Source of the DNA: WRAU01 sp964277385
GTDB taxonomy: Bacteria > Pseudomonadota > Alphaproteobacteria > WRAU01 > Hepatincolaceae
Reading direction: 5' to 3'
DNA length: 64,000 nt
NCBI GenBank assembly: GCA_964277385.1
Contig: OZ195520.1
Coordinates: forward strand, 124,001 to 188,000
The notes under the pieces are model-generated. The model searched no databases and had not been told where the DNA came from. It saw only the letters and a list, made by a program, of their open reading frames with translations. The position numbers and the translations under genes are program-made. Shown in pieces: positions 36,912 to 43,433 of the stretch. Positions within the stretch are counted from its first letter, which is position 1; each line of letters begins with the position of its first letter.

Positions 36912-37433
36912 ATGTATCACATTTATAACAAACATAAATATATTGTTTTATCTTGTATTTTTCATGCAGTGATATTTGTTGGGTATTACTTTTTTTATAA
37001 TATTGAAAATAGAAAAATAAACTATGATTATAACGAATATCATAAAATACAAATACAATTTCAAAATGAATTTACTATTCCAATAGCTAGTAATATAAAA
37101 GCTAGTAATGTAAAAAAAAGGACACCAAATAAAAAAGAACAAAATCTTTTTGAAGAAAATAATTCTTATGAAATAATAGAAGATAGATCCTTTATAAAGT
37201 ATAAAACACCAAAATATCCTAAAAAAGCATTACTAAAACAACAACAAGGAGAAGTAATAGTAAGACTATTAGCAGATAAGTTCGGAGATATACAAAAAAT
37301 AGTTATTTATAAATCATCTAATTATCCTTTACTAGATAATGCAGTATTGGAATCAGCACAAAGTTGGAAAATAACAAAAGAATTAACAAAAACATATTGG
37401 ATACAAATAAAAGTAGATTTTATTATTCAATAA
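36912..37433 (+). CDS. tonB: TonB-like energy transducer
   Basis: Links the inner-membrane proton motive force to outer-membrane receptors. An open frame begins at 36759, inside rlmB, but the ATG at 36912 gives the expected short cytoplasmic start and one membrane helix (about residues 10-27). The C-terminal domain is typical: PKYPKKALLKQQQGEVIVRLL, then a beta-alpha-beta ending SAQSWKI. The protein is short (173 residues) and lacks the usual proline-rich spacer. No exbB/exbD or receptor is in the window. It ends 15 bases before a TPP riboswitch. Confidence 0.85.
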   Translation: MYHIYNKHKYIVLSCIFHAVIFVGYYFFYNIENRKINYDYNEYHKIQIQFQNEFTIPIASNIKASNVKKRTPNKKEQNLFEENNSYEIIEDRSFIKYKTPKYPKKALLKQQQGEVIVRLLADKFGDIQKIVIYKSSNYPLLDNAVLESAQSWKITKELTKTYWIQIKVDFIIQ

Positions 37434-37448
37434 TAGCACCAATAATGC

Positions 37449-37534
37449 TATACTTAAAAAGTTACAGGGGTGCTTTAATTAAGCTGAGAAATACCCTCAA
37501 ACCTGATCAAATTAATATTTGCGTAGGGAGTATA
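37449..37534 (+). promoter_or_regulatory. TPP (THI-box) riboswitch
   Basis: Contains the strictly conserved elements of the thiamine pyrophosphate aptamer in order and spacing: ACAGGGGTGC (37464-37473), GCTGAGAAATACCC (37483-37496), ACCTGATC (37501-37508) and GCGTAGGGA (37521-37529). TATACT (37449-37454) and AGTATA (37529-37534) can close it. A possible expression platform follows: CTGTATT (37545-37551) can pair with AATACAG (37576-37582) next to the AGAG ribosome site of the phosphatase gene, which would block translation. The platform is inference; the aptamer is clear. Confidence 0.93.
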
Positions 37535-37594
37535 CAAGCACTCACTGTATTAATTTATCTGATATTTATAAAACAAATACAGAGTAATAATAAT

Positions 37595-38410
37595 ATGAAA
37601 ACACATCAATCATTATACAAGCTATTTTTACTATTTTTTATAACAACAACTACAATTTATGCCCATAAAACCGATAAATTAGGAATATACGATAGACCAG
37701 ATATTTATTGGATACAAACTTCTAATGAATATCAAAATGTTACAAAATCACTGTACTACTTAGCTCAAATCCAATTAGATGAAATATTAAAAAATAAAGA
37801 AAAATCAGCATTTTTAGAACAAAAAGATAACTTTAAAAACCTACCTCCAGCGGTTATTATGGATATTGATGATACTATTTTAAACACAACAAATTTTGCT
37901 GTATATATGAATCTTAATCCAAATAAAGGGTACTCAACAAAAGATTGGAATAAGTATGTAAAGCAAGAAATATCTTTTGCTATATTAGGAAGTGTAGAAT
38001 TTATTAACTATGCTTTATCTAAAGGGGTAACAGTTTTTTTTGTATCTAATCGTACTCATGATGGTTTTAATGCAACTCTAAACAATTTAAAAAAAGTAGG
38101 AATCAATGTTCCAAATATGAAAGATAGAATTATGCTGGTTAGAGGCAAGAAAAATTGGGATTCCAATAAGTATAATCGTTATAAAGAAATAGCAAAAAAA
38201 TATTATATTTCCATGATAATAGGTGATAACATGACAGATTTTTTAGCACCTTTTGCAGAAGATATAACATATAAAGAATATAAAAAATTAAATAAAATTT
38301 ATGCAAGCTATATAGGTAAATACTGGATACAAATACCAGCTACAACTTATGGATCATGGCAAAATATTAAAGATATCAACAAAGAGATAGAAACAGTTAT
38401 TATTAAATAA
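37595..38410 (+). CDS. Secreted HAD acid phosphatase (e(P4)/OlpA-like), under TPP control
   Basis: An open frame reaches back to 37364, but that would run through the riboswitch. The ATG at 37595 begins a signal peptide (KLFLLFFITTTTIYA) and is the right start (271 residues). HAD motif I DIDDT (90-94), motif II Ser/Asn in VFFVSNRT and motif IV GDNMTDF place it in the class C acid phosphatase/e(P4) family, which removes phosphate from nucleotides and cofactors outside the inner membrane. There is no lipobox cysteine, so it should be a soluble periplasmic protein. Control by TPP suggests it strips phosphate from thiamine phosphates so that free thiamine can be imported. That role is inferred. 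Confidence 0.88.
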   Translation: MKTHQSLYKLFLLFFITTTTIYAHKTDKLGIYDRPDIYWIQTSNEYQNVTKSLYYLAQIQLDEILKNKEKSAFLEQKDNFKNLPPAVIMDIDDTILNTTNFAVYMNLNPNKGYSTKDWNKYVKQEISFAILGSVEFINYALSKGVTVFFVSNRTHDGFNATLNNLKKVGINVPNMKDRIMLVRGKKNWDSNKYNRYKEIAKKYYISMIIGDNMTDFLAPFAEDITYKEYKKLNKIYASYIGKYWIQIPATTYGSWQNIKDINKEIETVIIK

Positions 38411-38521
38411 ATAAGAATTATTTAGTGAACATTAAATACTGAAAAAAACAGTTGTAAAAATAAAATCTATATGCTAGCATACTAAAAGTTAGGAATTACA
38501 TCAGTAAACTTGATTCTTTAT

Positions 38522-38607
38522 GGATGGGTGTCCGAGTGGCTAAAGGAGGCGGACTGTAAATCCGCTGGCGTATGCCTACGTAGGTTCGAATCCTACCCCA
38601 TCCACCA
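38522..38607 (+). tRNA. tRNA-Tyr (anticodon GTA)
   Basis: An 86-base class II tRNA with acceptor GGATGGG/CCCATCC, anticodon stem GCGGA/TCCGC around loop CTGTAAA (anticodon GTA), a long variable arm, T-loop TTCGAAT and encoded CCA. It is the first of the tRNA-Tyr/tRNA-Gly/tuf run common upstream of tuf. Confidence 0.97.
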
Positions 38608-38638
38608 TTTAAAAAGCAAGGCAGTTCTTTTTGTCTTT

Positions 38639-38712
38639 GCGGGTGTAGCTCAATGGTAGAGCAGAAGCCTTCCAAGCTTACGACGAGGGTTCGATTCCCT
38701 TCACCCGCTCCA
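38639..38712 (+). tRNA. tRNA-Gly (anticodon TCC)
   Basis: A 74-base cloverleaf with acceptor GCGGGTG/CACCCGC, D-arm GCTC/GAGC, loop CTTCCAA (anticodon TCC), T-loop TTCGATT and encoded CCA. The first anticodon-stem pair is a G-A mismatch. It follows tRNA-Tyr by 31 bases and precedes tuf copy 1 by 120. Confidence 0.96.
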
Positions 38713-38737
38713 TTAAAACTAATCAGAAAAAATTATG

Positions 38738-38765
38738 TTGAATATATATTTATTTTTGCTAATAT
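38738..38765 (+). promoter_or_regulatory. Possible promoter of tuf copy 1
   Basis: TTGAAT (38738-38743) and TAATAT (38760-38765) are 16 bases apart and lie upstream of tuf copy 1. The boxes are imperfect. tuf could also be read from the tRNA promoter further upstream. Confidence 0.35.
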
Positions 38766-38797
38766 TCATTTAGGGTTAAAATAATAGCCAGTTAGTA

Positions 38798-40023
38798 AAG
38801 ATAGAAAACCTAAAAGATAAGGAAGAAGATAGATGGCAAAAGAGAAGCACGAAAGAACAAAGCCGCATGTGAATATAGGCACAATAGGTCATGTTGATCA
38901 TGGTAAAACAACATTAACAGCTGCAATTACAAAAGTGATGTCAGAAGTTAATGGTGGAGAAGCAGTTGATTTTGCAAACATAGATAAAGCGCCAGAAGAA
39001 AGAGCAAGAGGAATAACAATATCGACATCGCATGTTGAATATGAAACAGGTAATAGACATTATGCGCATGTAGATTGTCCAGGTCATGCTGATTATATTA
39101 AGAACATGATCACAGGAGCAGCACAAATGGATGGAGCTATTTTAGTTGTATCAGCAAATGATGGTCCAATGCCACAAACAAGAGAACATATTCTATTAGC
39201 AAGGCAAGTAGGAGTTCCAGCGATATGTGTATTCATGAATAAAGTAGATATGGTAGGAGATCCAGAGTTGCTAGAATTGGTAGAGATGGAAATACAAGAA
39301 GCCTTAGAAGCGCAAGGATTTATGAATTGTCCAATAGTGAAAGGTTCAGCATTAGCAGCATTAGAAGGTAAAGATGATGAAATCGGCAAGAATGCAATAA
39401 TAGCATTAATGGAAGCAGTAGATTCTCATATTCCAGAGCCAGTAAGAGAATTAGATAAGCCATTTATTATGCCAGTAGAAGATGTATTTTCAATATCAGG
39501 AAGAGGAACAGTTGTTACAGGTAAAATAGAGCAGGGTATAGTTAAGGTAGGTGAAGAAATAGAAGTAATTGGCTTAAGAGATACCCAGAAAACAACATGT
39601 ACCGGTGTAGAGATGTTTAGAAAACTGTTGGATGAAGGTCAGGCAGGAGATAATGTTGGTGTATTATTAAGAGGAACGAAGAGAGAAGAAGTAGAACGAG
39701 GACAAGTGTTAGCGAAGCCAGGTTCAATAACTCCGCATAAGAAGTTTGAATGTGAAGTGTACATATTAAGCAAAGATGAGGGAGGAAGACATACTCCGTT
39801 TTTCAATAACTATAGACCACAGTTTTATTTTAGAACGACAGATGTAACAGGTTCAGTGCAATTGCCAAGTGGAGTTGAGATGGTAATGCCAGGAGATAAT
39901 GTAAAATTTGCAGTAGAGTTAGTATCGCCAATAGCAATGTCAGAACAATTGAGATTTGCAATCAGAGAAGGTGGTAGAACTGTTGGTGCCGGTGTTATCT
40001 CTAAAATTATTGATTAATTAAAG
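38798..40023 (+). repeat. Exact 1226-bp repeat, copy 1 (tuf with flanks)
   Basis: Bases 38798-40023 match 54818-56043 without a difference that I can see, covering the whole tuf gene, 35 bases of leader including the ribosome binding site, and six bases after the stop codon. The flanks diverge at once on both sides. Confidence 0.97.
38833..40017 (+). CDS. tuf: Elongation factor Tu, copy 1
   Basis: GTPase that brings aminoacyl-tRNA to the ribosome. 394 residues with intact G1 GHVDHGKT (19-26), G3 DCPGHADY, G4 NKVDM and the standard domain II/III sequences. The protein is identical to the second copy at 54853. It stands after tRNA-Tyr and tRNA-Gly and before tRNA-Trp/secE/nusG, the usual place for the first tuf of proteobacteria. 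The leader AAGGAAGAAGATAG supplies the ribosome site. Confidence 0.99.
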   Translation: MAKEKHERTKPHVNIGTIGHVDHGKTTLTAAITKVMSEVNGGEAVDFANIDKAPEERARGITISTSHVEYETGNRHYAHVDCPGHADYIKNMITGAAQMDGAILVVSANDGPMPQTREHILLARQVGVPAICVFMNKVDMVGDPELLELVEMEIQEALEAQGFMNCPIVKGSALAALEGKDDEIGKNAIIALMEAVDSHIPEPVRELDKPFIMPVEDVFSISGRGTVVTGKIEQGIVKVGEEIEVIGLRDTQKTTCTGVEMFRKLLDEGQAGDNVGVLLRGTKREEVERGQVLAKPGSITPHKKFECEVYILSKDEGGRHTPFFNNYRPQFYFRTTDVTGSVQLPSGVEMVMPGDNVKFAVELVSPIAMSEQLRFAIREGGRTVGAGVISKIID

Positions 40024-40029
40024 TGTTTT

Positions 40030-40053
40030 CTAGTCTCTTTAAAAAGAGGCTAG
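40030..40053 (+). other. Hairpin between tuf copy 1 and tRNA-Trp
   Basis: CTAGTCTCTT (40030-40039) pairs with AAGAGGCTAG (40044-40053), a 10-bp stem with one G-U pair and a four-base loop, ending five bases before the tRNA. It lacks a T-run, so an RNA-processing site or attenuator is more likely than a full terminator. Confidence 0.45.
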
Positions 40054-40058
40054 CATGT

Positions 40059-40134
40059 AGGGGTGTAGCTCAATTGGTAGAGTATCGGTCTCCAAAACCG
40101 AGGGTTGCGGGTTCGAGTCCCTCCTCCCCTGCCA
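40059..40134 (+). tRNA. tRNA-Trp (anticodon CCA)
   Basis: A 76-base cloverleaf: acceptor AGGGGTG paired with CTCCCCT-type end, anticodon stem TCGGT/ACCGA around loop CTCCAAA (anticodon CCA), T-loop TTCGAGT, encoded CCA. It reads UGG only, consistent with TGA being a stop here. Its place before secE is typical. Confidence 0.97.
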
Positions 40135-40162
40135 TTAATTATTGTAAAAGGTTAATATTAAT

Positions 40163-40357
40163 ATGTTAAAAAAATCGCTTAATTTTTTTAATCAGGTGAA
40201 ACAAGAATTTAATAAAATTACTTGGACTCCAAGAAAACAAGCAATTTCAATATCTGGAATAGTTTTTGTAATGGTATTCATTACAGCTTTTTACTTCTTT
40301 GTATTAGATTGGATACTTTCTAGTATTGTTGGTTTCTTGCTTAATTTAGGGAGTTAA
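40163..40357 (+). CDS. secE: Preprotein translocase subunit SecE
   Basis: Small essential subunit of the SecYEG channel. 64 residues: an amphipathic stretch with FNQVKQEFNKITWTPRKQA, the conserved SecE signature, followed by one membrane helix (about residues 28-60). It is the single-helix form usual outside enterobacteria. It ends three bases before nusG. Confidence 0.95.
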   Translation: MLKKSLNFFNQVKQEFNKITWTPRKQAISISGIVFVMVFITAFYFFVLDWILSSIVGFLLNLGS

Positions 40358-40360
40358 TTT

Positions 40361-40903
40361 ATGAATTGGTATATTTTACAAGTTTATTCTGGTTATGAAA
40401 GACGTGTTTTAGAATCTATAGAAGAGTCAGTTGAAAAAAAAGGTTTAGAGTCCCGTATTCAAGAAATTTTTATACCTACTCAAGAAGTTCTACAGATGAG
40501 ATATGGTAAAAAAAATAATGTTAAGAAAAATCTAATCAGAGGTTATGTTTTTATTAGTATGGATATAAACGATCAATTGTTTCATCTAATTAAAAGTGTG
40601 ACCGGGGTTTCCAAATTCCTTGGTTCATTAGATAAAAATGGAGTTCCTTTTCCAGTTTCTCAGATAGAAATAGATAAAATGTTAAATATGGTTGATAATC
40701 AAAATTCTGTTTCGACGAATATTAATAAACTTTTTGAAGTGGGTGAAGAAGTTAGGATTACCTCTGAGCCGTTTTCTTCTTTTAAAGGTATCATTCAAGA
40801 AATTGGAGAGGATAAAATGAAACTTAAGGTCTCTGTTTCTATATTTGGAAGAATGACACCAGTAGAGTTAGAATACAATCAAGTTGAAAAAATAAAAGAT
40901 TAA
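40361..40903 (+). CDS. nusG: Transcription termination/antitermination factor NusG
   Basis: Binds RNA polymerase and links it to Rho or the ribosome. 180 residues: the NGN domain begins NWYILQVYSGYERRV and contains RGYVFISMDIND; the KOW domain (FEVGEEVRITSEPFSSFKGIIQEI) follows, ending in the usual FGRMTPVELEYNQVEKI. Full length and normal. Co-transcribed with secE. Confidence 0.97.
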   Translation: MNWYILQVYSGYERRVLESIEESVEKKGLESRIQEIFIPTQEVLQMRYGKKNNVKKNLIRGYVFISMDINDQLFHLIKSVTGVSKFLGSLDKNGVPFPVSQIEIDKMLNMVDNQNSVSTNINKLFEVGEEVRITSEPFSSFKGIIQEIGEDKMKLKVSVSIFGRMTPVELEYNQVEKIKD

Positions 40904-40973
40904 TTTATCTAAGTAAAGATAATATCATAATTTATATGTTGACTTTATCTAAAAAAAGGTATATCAATATATG

Positions 40974-41008
40974 TTGACGTTTTAACATGATTAGGTAAAA
41001 TCATGTTA
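40974..41008 (+). promoter_or_regulatory. Promoter with overlapping palindrome before rplK
   Basis: TTGACG (40974-40979) and TAAAAT (40996-41001), 16 bases apart, form a promoter 90 bases upstream of rplK. Overlapping the -10 box is a perfect 10-bp inverted repeat, TAACATGATT (40983-40992) with AATCATGTTA (40999-41008). It may be an operator or the terminator-like end of the secE-nusG unit. A second, weaker TTGACT lies at 40939-40944. Confidence 0.5.
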
Positions 41009-41090
41009 GATTCTTATGTATGTAGTAGATATGCAAAAAATCGCACTACAACTCTAGTTAATTGTAATTGTTAATGAAATAGAGGATGAA

Positions 41091-41516
41091 ATGGCTAAAA
41101 AAGTTCAAACTTATATAAAATCACAAATTCCTGCAACTCAAGCAGCTCCTGCTGGATTGGGTTCTACATTAGGACCTGCAGGAATTAATATTATGGAATT
41201 TTGTAAAGCATTTAATGCACAAACCCAATCTTTGGAAGCTGGTATGCCAATACCAGTTGTAATTACGGTTTTCGAAGATCGTAGCTTTACTTTTATTACA
41301 AAAAAACCTCCTGTAACTTATTATATTAAGAAAGCCTCTGGTGTTTCTAAGGGTTCTTCTACGACAGGTAGAACAATTGTTGGTTCTATATCTATGGAAG
41401 ATATAAAGAAAATAGCAGAAGACAAAATGGTAGATCTTAATGCAAGAACATTGGATTCTGCTTGTGAAATGATAAAAGGTTCAGCCCGTTCAATGGGTTT
41501 AGATATAGTGGAGTAA
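41091..41516 (+). CDS. rplK: 50S ribosomal protein L11
   Basis: Stalk-base protein, part of the GTPase-associated centre. 141 residues with the N-terminal PAGLGSTLGPAGINIMEFCKAFN block and the C-terminal rRNA-binding GSARSMGLDI. Complete. The stop codon is followed within ten bases by the L1 gene, so the two are coupled and probably under L1 control. Confidence 0.98.
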   Translation: MAKKVQTYIKSQIPATQAAPAGLGSTLGPAGINIMEFCKAFNAQTQSLEAGMPIPVVITVFEDRSFTFITKKPPVTYYIKKASGVSKGSSTTGRTIVGSISMEDIKKIAEDKMVDLNARTLDSACEMIKGSARSMGLDIVE

Positions 41517-41522
41517 TTGCAG

Positions 41523-42221
41523 ATGGTAAGAGAAGTAAAAAGAATTCGTAAAATTAAAGAATCATTAGATCTGAATAAGGTTTATACTATAGAAGAAGCA
41601 GTGAAGTCTTTAATTTCTAATAGTTCACTTAAATTTCCTGAAACTTTAGATGTTGCAGTTAAGTTGGGCGTTAATCCTCAACATTCAGATCAGATTGTGA
41701 GAGGTGTGGTTCAATTGCCTAATGGTACTGGTAAAACAGCAAGAGTTGCTGTTTTTGCAAGAGGAGATAAAGCTCAAGAAGCAAAAGATGCTGGTGCTGA
41801 TATTGTTGGTTCAGAAGATTTAGTTGAAATGATTCAAAAAGGTGAAATCAATTTTGATAAATGTATAGCTACTCCTGATATGATGGCTTTGCTAGGTCGT
41901 GTTGCTAAAATTTTAGGTCCTAAAGGGTTAATGCCAAATGCAAAGTTAGGTAGTGTTACTTTAAATATAAAGTCGGCTGTTGAATCTGCTAAGGCTGGTC
42001 AAGTTGAATTTAGAGCTGAAAAAGCAGGTATAGTACATGCTGGATTAGGTAAATTAAATTTTAAAGAAGAATCTCTTGTTGAGAATGTTAAGGTATTTTT
42101 TGATGCATTAGCAAAAGCTAAGCCGTCAGGTGCAAAAGGTGCTTATTTTATTAAAGCAAGTATTTCTTCTACTATGGGTGTTGGTTTAAAATTAGATTTA
42201 TCTAGTATTGTAAAACTTTAA
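41523..42221 (+). CDS. rplA: 50S ribosomal protein L1
   Basis: Binds 23S rRNA at the L1 stalk and, in other bacteria, represses its own rplK-rplA mRNA. An in-frame TTG at 41517 lies too close to the GGAG site (41510-41513), so the ATG at 41523, nine bases from it, is the likely start (232 residues). Motifs ILGPKGLMPNAKLGSV and the C-terminal half KASISSTMGVGLKLD are standard. Confidence 0.97.
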   Translation: MVREVKRIRKIKESLDLNKVYTIEEAVKSLISNSSLKFPETLDVAVKLGVNPQHSDQIVRGVVQLPNGTGKTARVAVFARGDKAQEAKDAGADIVGSEDLVEMIQKGEINFDKCIATPDMMALLGRVAKILGPKGLMPNAKLGSVTLNIKSAVESAKAGQVEFRAEKAGIVHAGLGKLNFKEESLVENVKVFFDALAKAKPSGAKGAYFIKASISSTMGVGLKLDLSSIVKL

Positions 42222-42235
42222 TTAATTATTAAGAA

Positions 42236-42400
42236 TACCTGTCAAAGACCTTAGGTGTTGCTTGATTTGTTAAGTAGTTAAGTAACTTAATTGCCTAAGT
42301 AGGCGGTGAGATAATCTATTTTTTTTCTCATCGGGCGGGGGTGTAGTGGTGAAAATTACTACAGAAATTTACTTAACATTATTTTCGTAATTTTAACTAG
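42236..42400 (+). promoter_or_regulatory. L10 leader of the rplJL-rpoBC operon
   Basis: The 189-base gap between rplA and rplJ carries the conserved parts of the proteobacterial L10 leader: CTGTCAAAGACCTTAGGTG (42240-42258), ACTTAATTGCCTAAGTAGGC (about 42285-42304) and the CGGTGAG segment. In this RNA the L10-L12 complex binds a kink-turn structure and represses translation of rplJ. Element recognised by sequence; folding not computed. Confidence 0.8.
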
Positions 42401-42410
42401 GAGAAAGTAA

Positions 42411-42920
42411 GTGAATCGTTCTGAAAAACAAGATCTTATTTCTGAGTTAAATGAAGTATTTTCTAATACTAAGTCTGTAGTTGTTGTTCATTATAAAGGT
42501 TTGACAGTTGCACAGATAGAAGAATTAAGAAATAGTACTTCTAAAGCAGAAATAGGATTCAAAATTGTAAAGAACAGTCTTGCTAGTCTAGCCCTAAAAG
42601 ATACGCAAAATAGCGTTTTAGATGAATTTTTTGTAGGTCCATCAGCCATAGCTTGGGGAGAAGATCCTGTTTCGTGTGCAAAAATCATTAATGATTTTTC
42701 GAAAAAGAATCCACACTTGGCTATTATTGGTGGCTCTTACAATGCATCTAAATTGTCTGCATCTGATGTTAATACATTAGCAACATTGCCTTCATTTGAT
42801 GAAATCAGAGGTAAGTTGGTTGGTTTGTTAACAGCTGCTGCAACAAAGGTAGCAGTTCTTTCCAGGACGCCTGCTACTAACGTTGTTGGTGTTTTAGAGG
42901 CTTATTCTAAAAAGGCTTAG
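42411..42920 (+). CDS. rplJ: 50S ribosomal protein L10
   Basis: Base of the L12 stalk and autoregulator of the operon. 169 residues starting at a GTG with AGGAG six bases upstream. N-terminal rRNA-binding domain (SVVVVHYKGLTVAQIEELR) and C-terminal helix that carries L7/L12 dimers are present. Preceded by its leader element. Confidence 0.97.
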   Translation: MNRSEKQDLISELNEVFSNTKSVVVVHYKGLTVAQIEELRNSTSKAEIGFKIVKNSLASLALKDTQNSVLDEFFVGPSAIAWGEDPVSCAKIINDFSKKNPHLAIIGGSYNASKLSASDVNTLATLPSFDEIRGKLVGLLTAAATKVAVLSRTPATNVVGVLEAYSKKA

Positions 42921-42968
42921 TTTTAATAAAAAGTTAAATAAAATATTAAATTATTATGAGGATTAAAA

Positions 42969-43337
42969 ATGGCAGATTTAAACAAAATCGTTGATATGTT
43001 ATCAGAATTAACAGTGATAGAAGCTGCAGAGCTTTCTAAAATGTTAGAAGAAAAATGGGGTGTAACTGCAGTTGCTGCGGCTGCTCCTGCTGCTGCTGCT
43101 CAGGTTGGTGCGGTTGTTGAAGAAAAAGATGATTTTACAATTATTTTATCTGATGCAGGATCTAGCAAAATTAATGTTATCAAAGAAATAAGAGCTATTA
43201 CTGGTTTAGGTTTAAAAGAAGCTAAGGATTTAGTAGATGGTGCTCCAAAAGAAGTTAAATCTGGAGCTAAAAAAGCTGAAGCTGAAGAAATTAAGAAAAA
43301 ATTAGAAGACGCTGGAGCTAAAGTAGAACTTAAATAA
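42969..43337 (+). CDS. rplL: 50S ribosomal protein L7/L12
   Basis: Multimeric stalk protein that recruits translation factors. 122 residues: N-terminal dimer domain, Ala-rich hinge (AAAAPAAAAQVG), and the C-terminal factor-binding domain with GLGLKEAKDLVDGAPKEVK. Normal length and composition. Followed by a strong hairpin before rpoB. Confidence 0.98.
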   Translation: MADLNKIVDMLSELTVIEAAELSKMLEEKWGVTAVAAAAPAAAAQVGAVVEEKDDFTIILSDAGSSKINVIKEIRAITGLGLKEAKDLVDGAPKEVKSGAKKAEAEEIKKKLEDAGAKVELK

Positions 43338-43362
43338 TTATTTATTATTTAAGTCAAATATA

Positions 43363-43396
43363 TGCCACATCGGAGAATTTTTTCTTTGATGTGGTA
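43363..43396 (+). other. Long stem-loop in the rplL-rpoB gap
   Basis: Bases 43363-43377 pair with 43382-43396 (15 bp, three G-U pairs) around a four-T loop. The outer stem reads CCACATC/GATGTGG. In enterobacteria this gap holds an attenuator and an RNase III site that set the ratio of L12 to RNA polymerase. A similar role here is inferred. Confidence 0.55.
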
Positions 43397-43433
43397 TTTA
43401 TGCTATTTAGTATTTTAAAATGATATTTTGGTG

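Noticed and set aside
37364..37594. N-terminal extension of the phosphatase
   Set aside because: It overlaps the tonB end and runs through the TPP riboswitch; the ATG at 37595 starts a proper signal peptide.
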